This document shows, piece after piece, positions 32,466 to 44,984 of a DNA stretch of 64,000 bases. The notes below the pieces were generated by a model. It was not told where the DNA came from. It worked only from the letters and a program-made list of their open reading frames with translations, and did no database searches. The stretch lies in the NCBI GenBank assembly GCA_963989385.1, contig OZ022509.1:74298667-74362666 (forward strand), given 5' to 3'. Made by a program: the position numbers and the translations under genes. This DNA is from Ctena decussata. Its lineage: Eukaryota > Mollusca > Bivalvia > Lucinida > Lucinidae. How positions within the stretch are numbered: the stretch's first letter is position 1; the number at the start of each line of letters is the position of its first letter.

Positions 32466-32678
32466 CTTGAAAAATAAACAGGAGCTTATTGATAGCCATT
32501 TTGATTTCAACTGTACCAAACAATATTTTGTCGCTAGTTTAGTAAATAATGTCCTTTGAAATTGAATTTAAACTCCCTCTGATTATCATTTTGTTGTTGT
32601 GGTTGTTGTTTTATTATTAATATTGTTATTATTATTGTTATTTCTTCTCTATATATATTTTGTATTTTTTCTCCGCAG

Positions 32679-34294
32679 CGAAAAGAGATGCTAAGCTGAA
32701 TGAAATGAGAAAGATGTATAGGTTGAAACAAATATATCCCGGCTTTCCTCCTCAAGTAGCGTCTTTACCAGCGGCAGAGGGGTTTTCGTTTGTCCATAAA
32801 TTAGGCACAACAGTCCACACGTTAACCACGAAAATTGGGGTAGTCTTGGAGGACATTTGGGCCCATGAATGGGGGAATATTGAAGAGATTGGGCGAAAGG
32901 TATTCATACCGAAACATGGACTAACTCAGCCAAGTGCTATAAATCGATGGGCCAATGACGTTGCTTTTGGAATGCAAAGACTAGCAGGCGTAAATAACAT
33001 TTGGATCCGCTTGTGCAAAAGGATACCAGAGAAGTTTGGTGTCACTGAAGACCAGCTGAAACGGTTGCTGGAGGGCCAGAGTCTCCAAGAAGCTTTAGCC
33101 AAAAAACGTTTGTTTATGATAGACTACTGGTTCCTGCGTGACATCCCACACCACACAGACGCTGTATGCTGCGCTCCTATAGCTTTGTTCTTCTGCAACA
33201 GTAAGGAACAGCTGGTACCGATAGCGATTCAGTTGTTTCAGGACAAAGGCCAGGACAACCCCGTGTTTTATCCAACTGATGGGAAATATACCTGGATACT
33301 GGCAAAGATGTGGTTTAACAATGCCGATGCGGTTGTCCATCAATCCCTTACTCATCTGGGCTTTACCCATGTACTGATGGAGGGAATCGCCGTTATCACG
33401 CATAGAAATCTCGCAGTTTCTCATCCTATTTTTAGACTCCTTGCTCCGCACTTCCTGTATCTTATGGCTATCAACGCTGCTGCTCAGGAAAAACTTCTAA
33501 ATGAAGACGGCTGGGTGAATAAAGTGCTCCCTACCGGCGTGAAAGGGCTTGCAGAAGTTGTAGGAAGAATGAGACCACGGTGGCGTTTAAACGTAGAAGG
33601 CATTTTACCAGAAGACTTGAAAGAGCGTGGTGTTGATGACCCGAATATACTACCCGAGTACCACTTCCGGGATGATGCACTGTTGCTCTATGACGCGATC
33701 AAGAACTACGTTACAGACTATGTCAATCTTTATTATGACCAGGCAGATACAATTCTGAAGGATAACGAACTTCTTGCCTGGCGACAGCAACTGGTTGCGC
33801 CGATAACGAATGGAGCTGATTGCGGATGTGACATACATGGAGTACCGGGCAATAGACAATTTACAACAAATGAGCAATTAGTTATGACCTTGACCGCCAT
33901 CATCTACACCTGCAGTGCAGGGCATGCCGCTGCAAACTTCAAACAGTACGATGAGTATGGGTTTGCACCAAATTACCCAGCTAGCCTCCGCGGATATCCA
34001 CCGACAACAAACGCAGATTTGAAAGAGTCCGATGTGCTATTTGCTCTCCCAGATACGAAAACGATGCATGATACGATGATCATCACAAACATCCTCAGCA
34101 CTCCTGACAAGCATGGACCTCTTGGGCATTTTGAGGTTCAGTACGCAGTACAGCCAGAAGCTGTAAAGGCAGCTGACAAATTTCGGCAAGAGTTGGAGAA
34201 GATCCATGATATTATCGAGAAACGGAACCAGACACGTGATACCCAGTATCTCTATCTGGATCCAAAACTCGTTCCCAATTCCATAAGTATATAA
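32679..34294 (+). CDS. Lipoxygenase exon 3: entire catalytic domain, iron dioxygenase
   Basis: Completes codon 144 and encodes residues 145-681 up to TAA at 34292-34294. Lipoxygenases insert O2 into polyunsaturated fatty acids such as arachidonate to give hydroperoxides, using a non-haem iron. The iron ligands are all visible: the H-x4-H-x4-H motif HQSLTHLGFTHVLMEG (His364, 369, 374; the last two are ligands), His559 and Asn563 in CSAGHAAANFKQYDEYG, and the C-terminal Ile681 in LVPNSISI. The APNYPASLRGYPP segment after Asn563 is also typical. Ala412, by alignment the Coffa-Brash position, favours S-type products (inferred). At 681 residues the length matches animal 5-/12-/15-type enzymes; substrate and position cannot be read. 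The acceptor is 'ttttttctccgcag'. A single 1.6 kb exon for the whole domain is unusual. There are no internal stops, so it is probably functional. Confidence 0.95.
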
Positions 34295-34329
34295 AGAGAT
34301 CCAAACTTGAAGACATCACAGAGATATCT

Positions 34330-34801
34330 AATAAAGATAGTGAAATAACTGACTGATATAACGTGAAAGGGACCATAAGTCTGGTGCAGACACTAAACAA
34401 CCAAATCTGCGTACGCGTTTGCGTAGACTTATTATAATAAGAGTTTTCACTTTTATTTAATATCCCTATTCATGCATACAGGAAAAACTCAGCTCTGACT
34501 ACGCGGATGCGCAGGTTGATATGAGTTTGTTCTGTTTGTCATGATGTAAGGTACCGTTTGATGTACCGCCAATCAATCATTCTAGAAAAGGCAAAAACAT
34601 TTATGTGCGGAAAATGAAGTTCAATATATTTATTTAGATTTCCGAAATGATGAAATACTATTTATGTCTGTTCATATGCAGATTTTTATAATTATATTTG
34701 TAGCTTATATGAATAGTTATACATATACTCGAACAAGAAATTAAGGGTTGAAACTTTTACCCTGCGATTTCTGAAACATTACAAACATATGGTAAAATAA
34801 A
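34330..34801 (+). promoter_or_regulatory. Candidate polyadenylation signals for the lipoxygenase
   Basis: AATAAA occurs at 34330-34335, only 36 bp after the stop, and at 34796-34801, which would give a ~0.5 kb 3' UTR. A third is near 35223. Which is used cannot be told from sequence. Confidence 0.35.
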
Positions 34802-35249
34802 TCATTTCTGCCTTCCATTTCCTTCATTTTGCCAGTTTTGTACAAATGAAATTTGAACCTATAGCCTTTGGCTAGACCAAGTCCAGGCTTTAAGTTGAGA
34901 CTACCCCTTAAATGAAAGTGGAATGAATTCCCATAGAAAATTAATAGTGTGTCAGGTTGGTCTGCATAACTTCTAAAATGGCTATGAATTTTAAACTTGT
35001 AACAGCTTGTTGACCTTAAAAATGATTAAATTTGATGACTATCGAACGATTTGCAAAAAAAAATCATGAACTAGTGAAATTGAAAATTTTGGTGAATAAG
35101 CATAAGAAATTGCTATGAAAATGCTTATCCACCATATAAAACAAAATTTGGATAATTATCGATAGACCCAGAAATGCCGGCTCAAATGTTTAATCCCTAT
35201 TTTTTTACCCAGTATATATAGACAATAAAAAATACTTGAAACTAGAAAA
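34802..35249. other. Intergenic or long 3' UTR, nothing recognised
   Basis: AT-rich, with a short inverted pair ('gaataagcataagaaattgc' region versus 'atgcttatccacc') near 35090-35135. No exon or family repeat. Confidence 0.4.
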
Positions 35250-35453
35250 TGTGTTTATGAAACACTATGCCCCCAACCATATGCTTGCCTCTGAAGAAGG
35301 CTCATCCCATAATGTTTGTACCTTTGTACCATAGGCTTCAATGCACTAAGTCAAAAAAGGGACTTAACTCGGTCAGAAATTTACAAAAAAAAATCAAAAG
35401 TTAATCAGGTCATTTACACTTTGGGCAATATCTTCCTGCATAAAAATTAGTCA

Positions 35454-38400
35454 GGTGGCGGATTCGAGAAAAGTGCTCTAGAAAATGAGTTTGTGGGCAC
35501 TTTCGCGGCATGATGGGCAACCATGCTAAAAATACTTACCGATACGCCCTCGTTTATTTTTTGGCGGTTGCCAAGCCTGACTGTCCACTGTGTACAGAAT
35601 AAATGAGGTCAAAGGTCATTAAGTGCAAAATCACGAAAAACTGCTTAGAAAATGATTCTTGTACATTTGAGGTATAAATATCACTGCAGTTAATTGCTGA
35701 TCATATTGAAAACCTCATGCGTCAATAGTAAAGCATACTTGAACAGTTTCTGTTCAATCAAACTGTGTATGTGTCCGTCCGTACACCTATTTTTCTGAAT
35801 GTACATGCAATTATAGAGCTAACTTTAATATTTTATAAATCGAGGACTGCACTGCATAAATATATGAACAACACGTTTCAATTTAGTAAATCATACCTTT
35901 TTAAGCAAGATATCATATATTTTTAGCTTAACATTTACATTACAAACAGTTTGCTTCATTAGTATGTGTTGTTTACAATACATAAATTGTTTACAGTTGC
36001 CATCTGAAATCTAATGCAGAAAAATAGCCATAAAATTATTTGTAACAGTGTTTACACATAAAGATGCAAGAACTTTAAAAGTGTGAGCTGTGAAGCAGAT
36101 AAAATTCAATGTAGATAAATCAATCTCATGTAGTTTACGTTACCAAATTGGTAAATTAGTCATTTAAATTACTATTAAGCGATTCAATTAAATAGAAAAG
36201 CATAGTATCATGTATGTTCTGTGTTTATAGATGTTTTCTTGTTTGTAAAGTTGACAGTAATTCGTTTTGCAAACTACTTTTAGACATACAATACACATCA
36301 GCATGATGTCGAGAATAAGTTTTTAGATATTCAGGAGTATTTTATATGTACAATCCAGAATATCGAAACTTGTCGACTGACATTTTGAAACGCATTGCCT
36401 CATGCTTTTGATTCTAAAGGGCATAGCTGATATACAAGCAAACTTGTTCATCTACTGTGACATGTACGTTTTTGTATAATTGTTACAGCATCGCATGTAA
36501 TTTACGTTAGGACAGACAGGTCTGTGGGAAACAAATAAAGTAATTTGAATCTAAGTTTTGCTATTGCCCATATTACTTATGTTGGTCCTCGTCTGAATCA
36601 CCTCTTCTTTACATTTCTCATGGGATTGATGACCATATAACTTGCATGGAAAAATATGAGAAAACTACATGTACCTATATTAAAGTCAAATGCTTTCATT
36701 TATAAGTACCCTGTCGTCAAGCGGCTTTACAGAGGCTGCTAAGATGGCACCCATAACTTCATCAGAGTATTGTTTTAGTTAGTTTTAATCCAGTGACTAC
36801 AGAGCTTATAGAGGCTAATCTGAAATAATGACTCAGATGCTCCAGGTTGCATGAGGTGTGTTTTGCACTTTACAGAATTTCTCAGGAAAACATTAAATCA
36901 AACCTAGTCTGCTGTATTCAAACCATGTGCGTCATTATTACTTGAGAAGTTTCATATTAATCTGATTAATGTATTCGAAGCTGGTACATTTGTTCCTCAC
37001 AACTAAGTCATCATATGTTTTGTTTTGCATAGCCATGTAATGGACTGAAACTGATTTTGTCAGCCTGTGTAGTTTACGTTATTGGAAGTGTTTAAATTTC
37101 GTACCTGAAATCTATTGAACTTTAAACAAGACCTGTCACAGGGACAGGATAGCTCGCCTGACAGCGCCTTGCCCATCACATAAAAAACTTTAACATAAAA
37201 CTTTAACATTTTGCTAACGCCGTCGTCGCCGCCAACGCCGATGCCGGGTGTAGTACAATAGCTCTCCCTGAACTTTGTTCAGGCGAGCTAAAAAGGGCAT
37301 AACACTGAATAGAAACTGTGCCTGCATATGAATATGCATACGGTGCATGTAAAATATTTAACAATATGTTGCTTACTATATAAATGCACATGGAACCAGA
37401 TGAATTAAGGAGGTGGGGGAGGGAGGGGTGAAAACTGTAAAACTGGCACCAGCCATCCCCAATGGCAAATTTTATACCCTATTACTCCAGGTATCTTAAT
37501 ACTACAGTTGTCAACGGTTTTGGTATCATAAATTAATGAAACCAGTTATAATTCAAGGTGTTAGTATATGTAGACTTTATGCATGTATGGAAGGGAATGG
37601 GTGAAAATATTATGGCCACACTACAAATCACTAAGGGGACTTAATCATTGACACAGTCTACTATGAAACATTTCTGAAACTGTTGTTCAAGCTCTTGTAA
37701 CAACAAGACCTTTACTGTAGTGCAAGGTTCAGACATCAAATGGCCTACTGTTACACCAGCTCAGGTAACTCCTCTGAATAGGTTGTGATAACAGTCAAAG
37801 CATTTAGTGAAAACAGCAAAGGCGACTGTAGTGCGAGAGTACAGATCACGTTTGCCACTGCTATGCTGGCTAAGCACATTACAAGAAATCTATGTTTTAA
37901 CATCTCAGGCTTCTACTTGTCATCTTGTGTGATCAGCATGCCAGTTCTGGCCACCAAATGTCCTCTGCCAGTATGCTGAAATACCACTGTAGTGGCAGCC
38001 ATAAACGCACATCCTATAATGCTAATATCCATGTGTGGTAATACATATTCGTAACGTACGTAACGCTGCAGATAATGTTTTACAAAGACGTCTATAGATA
38101 AAAGGGTACCATGTTAATCTACTAGACACGTCTGTAAACACTGTGGTGTCAGGTCAGGCTATTGAAAGACATCAGCATATATCATGGTACCTACCTAAGC
38201 CGCTGCCAAACCTGTGCATCGACTGTGGCACCTGCTCAATTTACCGAAATACCCCTAGAGATATGGTCATGGTAGTTGTTTCTTTTATATTAATATGGGC
38301 AGAATTCAGTGCCAGACAGTGTATTGCCAGACATCTACAAAGTCTGTGGTGCCAGCACAGGGTAAGACAAAAGGATATATTGACATGGGTTTTAGAAATT

Positions 38401-39688
38401 CAGGCTACTACAATGCCCCTTGAGAGACATTGATTGCTCTCTGTTATGTGATTCCATACTATATTCTGTCTGCATCTTTATCTTGTTCGACTACCTAAAA
38501 GCCACAACTATAGAGATAGTTATATCTGTTCTTCAGCTAAGTTTGCTCTCTGTCAACACTGTAGAACAACTCAAATTTGGTCGATAAATTGTCACTTTCA
38601 ATTATGAGTGCCAGCTGACTGACTAAAATACTTCAGAAGAGGCAAATGTGCTACCCCAGGCATCTACAAAATTGCCTAGCAGACCATTGTTCAGGCTCTA
38701 ATAACCAAACATTTATATTTAGAACATTGCATAGCCTCATCTGTTAAAGATAAAAGTAGATCTTTGTAGTGCCAGCTCGTAAAATGCTGTTTATAATATC
38801 AATGGCCATGTTTCTGGTTTATGATTTTTGATTAGATATGCCCGGTAACGTATGTAACGGTGTAATTTTCTGCATAGTTTGATACACTCACATTTTTCTT
38901 TTTATTTGCGTTAATGTAAAATGTGAATATTAGCTGGTTTCAGTAAAATGGTAAATTTATCCGAAATATATGTTTGTCCATTAAATTGGAGAAAAAAACA
39001 ACTCGGTAACGTAGGCAACATTTATGCTCTATAGGAGATAGCTTATATGATTGTATAGAAAAGCAACACGATGCTTTTCGTCAATAGTAAGATAAATATA
39101 CGTTTCAATATCCATTTGAATAAGAGTTTTGTAACATACAATTCAGCAGATTGATATGGTAACGTATTTACATTGGCGATAGCTGTCAAACGCACCAAGT
39201 CAGATAGCAGAGAACGGCATCATGTAATGTTGTAATATATTTTTGGAAAAACAAAAAGTGTAGCAGGCATCTCATTCAGATTGGCGGGACAGGTATATGG
39301 GCTATTGGTAACTCAAAAGACTGCTTTTAGAATAAATGATATAATAAGCCACTATACAAAAGTGTACTTAATGACCTTTGACCCATTTATGATTAGATAT
39401 GACGTCGGCAATTTGGCAAAAGCTTTTGTGGTATGTTTACTTACTTCCTTTGCCAAAGCTGCCTCTCTTTTCGCGAAAGTGCCCATTAATTCAATAATTC
39501 ACTCACAAACTGGTATATAGAAATGCACCAAATGACCTTTGACCCGATTTTGACCTTATATGACGTCTGTTGAGCTGGCAACCGGGCAAAATGGTTTTAG
39601 GTAGGTTTACTGACTTCCATGAGCCCGGTTGCCCGTCATGCCGCAAAAGTGCCCACAAATCCAAAATTTCACTCATAAACCACCGGAC
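35454..39688. mobile_element. ~4.2 kb element with terminal inverted repeats, no ORF
   Basis: Left end 'gtcaggtggcggattcgaga' leads to 'tttgtgggcactttcgcggc' 'atgatgggcaacc'. The right end is its inverse, 'ggttgcccgtcatgccgcaa' 'aagtgcccacaaa' and then 'ccaccggac', with TA/TTA flanks. Sub-terminal inverted pieces repeat this theme at about 39400-39620. No transposase or other frame of note survives in 4.2 kb. The interior repeatedly shows GGTAACGTA-type strings, and a small Helitron-like element is nested at 37127-37293. Confidence 0.6.
37127..37293 (+). mobile_element. Small Helitron-like element (no tandem core)
   Basis: 'aacaagacctgtcacaggga' start, 'gatagctcgcctgacagcgc' hairpin arm, and 'caggcgagctaaaaa' end. 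A second copy is at 47824-47984, a reverse copy at about 30605-30745, and the start of a larger relative is at 63375. Confidence 0.65.
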
Positions 39689-39719
39689 TAAATCATGATC
39701 CTAGTGTCAGGGGTTTTCG

Positions 39720-41400
39720 AGATACTTTGTTCACAAGGTCCCATAGGCTTACAATGCACTAAGTTGAAAAAGGGACAAACTCAGTCAAAAACTCACGATT
39801 TTTTTCAAAAGTTAATCAGGTCATATACACCTTGGGCAATAAAGTCTCAAGTCCCTAGCTCATATACTTTTCAAAATATCTTGCTGATAAAGTCAAAATG
39901 TCATATTTTCAAAGGGCCATAACTCCTATAAAAATTGACAGAATTTCTTCAAAAGTTGATCAGTTCATCAACTCATCATCTCAGATAAGCTGACAAAGCT
40001 TCAAGCCTCAAGCTTAAACACTTTTCAAGATATCTTGCTGACAAAGTCAAAATGCAGAAATTTTCAAAGGGCCATTACTACTGGAGAAATTGATGGAATT
40101 CGTCCATAAGTTAATCAGTTCATTTACTCATCATTCCTTTTAAGCTTTCAAAGTTTCAAACGTCTATCTCAAATACTTTTCAAGATATCTTGCTAACAAA
40201 GTCAAAAATGCAGAAATTTCCAAAGGGCATAACCCCTCAAAAGTTGTCAGAATTCGTTCAAAAAATAAATCATTTCATCTACTCATCATCCCCAATAAGC
40301 TGACGAAGATTAAAGTCCCTAGCTCTTATACTTTTCAAGATATCTTGCTGACAAAGTCAAAATGCCAAAATTTTCAAAGGGCCATAACTCCTATAAAAAT
40401 TGACGGAATTTGTTCAAAAGTTAAGCAGTTCATCTACTCATCATTCCTAATAAGCTGTTAAAGTTAAAAACCCCTAGCTTAAATACTTTTCAAGATATCT
40501 TGCTGACAAAGTCAAAATGCAGAAATTTTCAAAGGGCCATAACTCCCTCAAAAAATGACGGAATTTGATCAAAAGTTAATCAGTTAATTTTCTGGTCATC
40601 TCCAATAGGCTGACAAAGTTTAGAGTCCCTTGCTCAAATACTTTTCAAGATATCTTGCTAACAAAGTCAAAAATGCAGAAATTTTCAAAGGGCCTAAACT
40701 CCTTCAAAAGTTGACAGAATTTCTTCAAAAGTTCATCTGTTTATCATCTCCAATAAGCTGACAAAGTTTCAAGCCCCTAGCTCAAATACTTTTCAAGATA
40801 TCTTGCTGACAAAGTAAAAATGCAGAAATTTTCAATGAGCCATAACTCCCTAAAATGTTGTCGGAATTCGTTTAAAAGTTAATCAGTTCATCTACTTATC
40901 ATTCCTAATAAGCTTTCAAAGCTTCAAGCCCCTAGCTCAAATACTTTTCAAGATATCTTGCTGACAAGGTCAAAATGCGGAAATTTTCAAAGGGCCATAA
41001 CTCCTACAAAAATTGACGGAATTTGTTCGAAGTTTAATCAGTTCATCTACTCATCATTCCTAATAAGCTTTCAAAGTTTTAAGCCCCTAGCTCAAATACT
41101 TTTCTACAAAGTCAAAATTCAGAAATTTTCAAAGGGCCATAACTCCTACAAAAACTGACAGAATTTGTTCAAAAGTTAATTCATATACTAATCATTCCTA
41201 ATACGTTGGCAAAGTTTCAAGCCCCTAGCTCAAATGCTTTTTGAGATATCTTGCTGACAAGATTTTATTATAAATTTTTGCCAAGGGGCATAACTCGAAA
41301 AAGGGAGACAACTTGGACAAGAAAAAAATATGTATCCGCTAATTTTTCATGATGAATCCATATGTGAAATTTCAAAACTCTAGCATGCACATTTCCTGAG
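39720..41400 (+). repeat. Tandem array, ~145 bp unit, about eleven copies
   Basis: Units contain 'cttttcaagatatcttgctg' 'acaaagtcaaaatgc', 'ttttcaaagggccataactc', 'gttcaaaagttaatcagttc', 'atctactcatcattcc' and 'agcccctagctcaaatac'. They are more alike near 40300-41100 than at the edges. This is the tandem core of the element at 35250-41483. Confidence 0.85.
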
Positions 41401-41483
41401 ATATGGTATGCGTGACTAACAGATGCACGGACAGACCCAGAAGCAATATGCACCTTCCACTTCTTCAAAGTTGGGGGCTTAAA

Positions 41484-42829
41484 TACTTGGATTACTTCCC
41501 ATCCCACGAAAAAACAGATACATATATAAATGAGCCGCTCTCTGCGAAAATCGGGCTTAATGACATAGAAGCTGAAATAAAGATAACTGCATCATTGAAA
41601 AGTAGTAGCTTTTCTAAACATTTCCTGAAAATTTGAGAGGGTTGCCATTATTTATTACTAAGATCAGTGCTTCAGAATCATACAGGTAGAGGGGTTTCTT
41701 TATATGACGTTACTGACGTCATGCAAGTATGTTTGACGTCAACATATTAACATTTCTTTGTACAAGCTTTTGATGTGTGCTAGGCAAAAGAACTTGGACA
41801 AAATGGGTGTTTGCTCATGTTTAATGAGTATATGATACTATACATATGATAATTTGCAATATTTGACTTTCACAAATTATAGGTCTGTTATGGTATACCA
41901 TATCTTTGTGGAAATGAAGACTGGTCAGAAAAATCATTAATTTTGGCATTTTTAAATCGTTTACAGCGTAATTATTATGTAATGTCATTATTTAAAGCCA
42001 GATTTTCACAGAGAACGGCCCATATATATATATATATATATATAATAAGTGGGAACACACACTTAGTCATACACATGATTAGCTATCTAAATAATCATGT
42101 ATATCTGTATACAGTAATTGATATGTAGACTTTAAATAGTTAAAAGTAACTGTTTTGCCTGCATCTGTTTATTTGTAAGCATTATAAACATGTAAGTATA
42201 AGTCAAATAATTTCATGTGCCTATATTTGCATACAAATATGCAAGTATATAAGTTAATTTGGACATACAGTTTTAGGTCAAATTTCACGTTGCTTTAAAA
42301 TCTTGAATAATTTTTAAACAAGAATTTTGCATTTTGCTCTATGGGAAAATTCATGGTTTGAACCACAGTGATTTAAAAAGGATGTGAAAGTTGGCCCTTG
42401 GACATATATAATTTTACTTTAACTTTTTATCTGTGGTTGTAAATATGGACTCAGGTCAACAGGTAGTCAGTACTTCCTGTTGCATGTGAGCAGATAGGGC
42501 TCATCAACCTGGGAAGATGTCTTATCTAAGAGTTACTAGTCTCTAATTAAAACTAGAGAGGGTAGGTAGAGCTCTTAGCCTTGGTGGGCATTCCACCTAG
42601 GAGTCCATTGCTAGGTCTCTAAACAAAACCGGTGAACACGGCATCTTTGGGCAGAAGTCTTCAAAGAAGTCAACATACAGCTTAACGAGACTAGAAGGTT
42701 GTCCAGGGACAACTGGTCGAGCCCGCTGTTTGCTTTAGTGACCTATAAGTATGTCAAGACTAAGTAACTGCTTCACTCTAGAAAGAAGCCAAAAAACATC
42801 AGGCTTAGCCAGCATTTTCTTTTTTTTTT
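41484..42829. other. No gene seen
   Basis: AT-rich sequence with a TA microsatellite at about 42019-42045. No exon, family SINE or MITE recognised. Confidence 0.4.
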
Positions 42830-44220
42830 CAAATTTTCAAAAAGGAAAATAAGTAGAAGTGATGACCCAGACAAGCTCACTTTATGACTGTTATAATATC
42901 TGACCTTCAAGTGTGACCTTGACCTTGGACCTACCCAAACACATGTCACATGACACTTCCACTCATCAAGACGAACAATTGCGCCAAATTATTTTGAAAT
43001 CCATCCATAAATGTAGAAGTAATGGCTCGGACAAGCTGAATTTAGGACCATTTTATCATTTGACCTTCAAATGTAACCTTGACTTTAGACCTACTAGAAC
43101 AAATGTTCCAAATGGCACTTCTTCTCATCAAGGAGAACAATTGTGTTAAATTATTTTGAAATCCATTTGTAAATGTTGAAGTTATGGCTCAAACAAGATC
43201 AAATTATGGCCATTTTATCATTTGACCTTCAAGTCTGACCTTGACCTTGGACCTACCTGAATAAATTTTCCAAATGGCACTTTTAAACATCAAGGAGAAC
43301 AATTGTGCCAAATTATTTTGAAATCCATCCATAAATGTAGAAGTAATGGCTCGGACAAGCTCAATTTATGGCCATTTTATCATTTGACCTTCAAGTGTGA
43401 CCTTGACCTTGGACCTAACTGAACAAATGTTTCAAATGGCACTTCTATTCATCAAGGAGAACAATTGTGCAAAATTATTTTGAAATCCATTCTTAAATGT
43501 AGAAGTTATGGCTCGGACAAGCTCAATTTATGGCCATTTTATCATTTGACCTTCAAGTCTGACCTTGACCTTGGACCTACCTGAATAAATTTCCCAAATG
43601 GCACTTTTAAACATCAAGGAGAACAATTGTGCCATATTATTTTGAAATCCATCCATAAATGTAGAAGTAATGGCTCGGACAAGCTCAATTTATGGCCATT
43701 TTATCATTTGACCTTCAAGTGTGACCTTGACCTTGGACCTAACTGAACAAATGTTTCAAATGGCACTTCTATTCATCAAGGAGGACAATTGTGCCAAATT
43801 ATTTTGAAATCCATTCGTAAATGTAGAAGTTATGGCTCGGACAACCTCAATTTATGGCCATTTTATCATTTGACCTTCAAGTGTGACCTAGACCTTGGAC
43901 CTACCTGGACAAATGTTTCAAATGGCACTTCTATTCATCAAGGAGAACAATTGTGCCAAATTATTTTGAAATCCATCCATAAATGTAGAAGTTATGGCTC
44001 GGACAAGCTCAATTTATGGCCATTTTATCATTTGACCTTCAAGTGTGACCTTGACTTTGGACCTACCTGAACAAATGTTTCAAATGGCACATCTACTCAT
44101 CAAGGAGAACAATTGTGCCAAATTATTTTGAAATCCATCCATAAATGTAGAAGTTATGGCCCGAACAAATCTGGACGGCTGCACACACAGACGCACGCAT
44201 GGACATACACCGAACTGACA
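42830..44220 (+). repeat. Tandem array, ~142-165 bp unit, about nine copies
   Basis: Units contain 'atggctcggacaagctcaat', 'ttatggccattttatcattt' 'gaccttcaagtgtgacc', 'caaatggcacttctattcat' 'caaggagaacaattgtgcc' and 'ttttgaaatccatccataaa'. Higher-order similarity exists: alternating units share 'ttttaaacatc' versus 'cttctattcatc'. It ends with 'cacacagacgcacgcatgga' and a hairpin around 'ctcgctctccgcaagcg' at about 44235, the pearl-like layout. Frames open across units are by-products of the repeat. Confidence 0.85.
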
Positions 44221-44453
44221 TTGTAACAACTATGTCTCGCTCTCCGCAAGCGGACTAGACAAAAATCAACAAAATTTTATGCAGCTGCCTATATTGGAGA
44301 GTATAACATATGTCTCACTATTGCTAAAATGTATGTCTCACTAACAATAAATAAAACAACAAATGTCCCTGAACTTTGCATCTTTATTGATACAAAATCT
44401 ATTAAGCCCAACTCTAGCTGTCGGAAGAGAAGCCTAAACATTTGGAGTCTAAT

Positions 44454-44803
44454 AATTAGGGGATAACAGTACTACAAATTGTCATTTGGGGAAGTAAATC
44501 CTCAGTTTTGTGGTCGGAAATTTTGTTTTATGGTGGCACGCCAACACAGCCGTAAAATGCAATTTGCGACCATATAACTGATGATTTACTTCCCAAATGA
44601 GAAGCGGCTGTAGTGTAGTGGATAACACTCCGCACTACCAATCCAGGGGTCGCAAGATCGATCCCCCGCTTCTCCAGTCTTCCGGATGAGACTTTAAACC
44701 AAGGTCCCATCTCCATATGACCTCCTTGTTGGTGGGACGTTAAACCAGAGTTCACTCACTCACTTCCCAAATGACAATTTTCAATACAGTTATCCCCATT
44801 CTA
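44454..44803. mobile_element. Inverted-repeat element interrupted by SINE-C
   Basis: Left 'attaggggataacagtacta' 'caaattgtcatttggggaag'; right 'acttcccaaatgacaatttt' and 'acagttatccccattctaat'. The arms are about 80 bp each and the SINE sits in the right arm. Confidence 0.75.
44601..44761 (+). mobile_element. SINE-C, complete tRNA-derived SINE, perfect 13 bp TSD
   Basis: 'acttcccaaatga' at 44588-44600 and 44762-44774. Head: A box 'ggctgtagtgtagtggataa' and B box 'gatcgatcccccgc'. The short body has 'gatgagactttaaaccaagg' and 'catatgacctcc'. Tail 'gtgggacgttaaaccagag' then TTCACTCACTCAC. Only ~161 bp, the smallest of the SINE families here. Confidence 0.9.
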
Positions 44804-44984
44804 ATGCACTTTTTCATATTTTCACCTTTCGAAGTGTACTACTTTGTACCCTTTCTACTACTTCACAAGTGGTTTCAACTAGATAGACAACAACAGTTTG
44901 TTCAGGCAAGCTAAAAAATTCGAAAAACACCTATTGCAAACAGACCACATGCTTCCAACCCCTTTAAGATACCGCAAAACCTCT

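Larger units (their letters stand above)
35250..41483 (+). mobile_element. Pearl/Helitron-like element split by a later 4.2 kb insertion
   Basis: The 5' end is 'tgtgtttatgaaacactatg' 'cccccaacc', followed by 'ataggcttcaatgcactaag' at about 35330. After the insertion the same phrase recurs ('ataggcttacaatgcactaa', about 39740) and the tandem core begins. The 3' end is 'cttcttcaaagttgggggct' at about 41460-41480, preceded by a relic of the microsatellite ('gcacggacagaccc'). A short reverse relative without tandem core is at 10130-10450. Confidence 0.55.

Noticed and set aside
32110..32523. 137-codon - strand frame with repeated TGMLIHFNQSGIGV
   Set aside because: It is a translation of the 45 bp minisatellite unit (a multiple of three), not a gene.
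33095..33451. 118-codon - strand frame within the lipoxygenase exon
   Set aside because: Antisense shadow of a strongly conserved coding exon.
39720..41400. CRISPR-like regular repeats
   Set aside because: Units are ~145 bp, contiguous, without unique spacers, in a eukaryotic genome; this is a tandem array of a mobile element.
43789..44070. 93-codon open frame with repeated CRSYGSDNLNLWPFYHLTF
   Set aside because: It follows the ~142 bp tandem unit; frames are shared because unit lengths happen to keep phase. No start context or splice sites.
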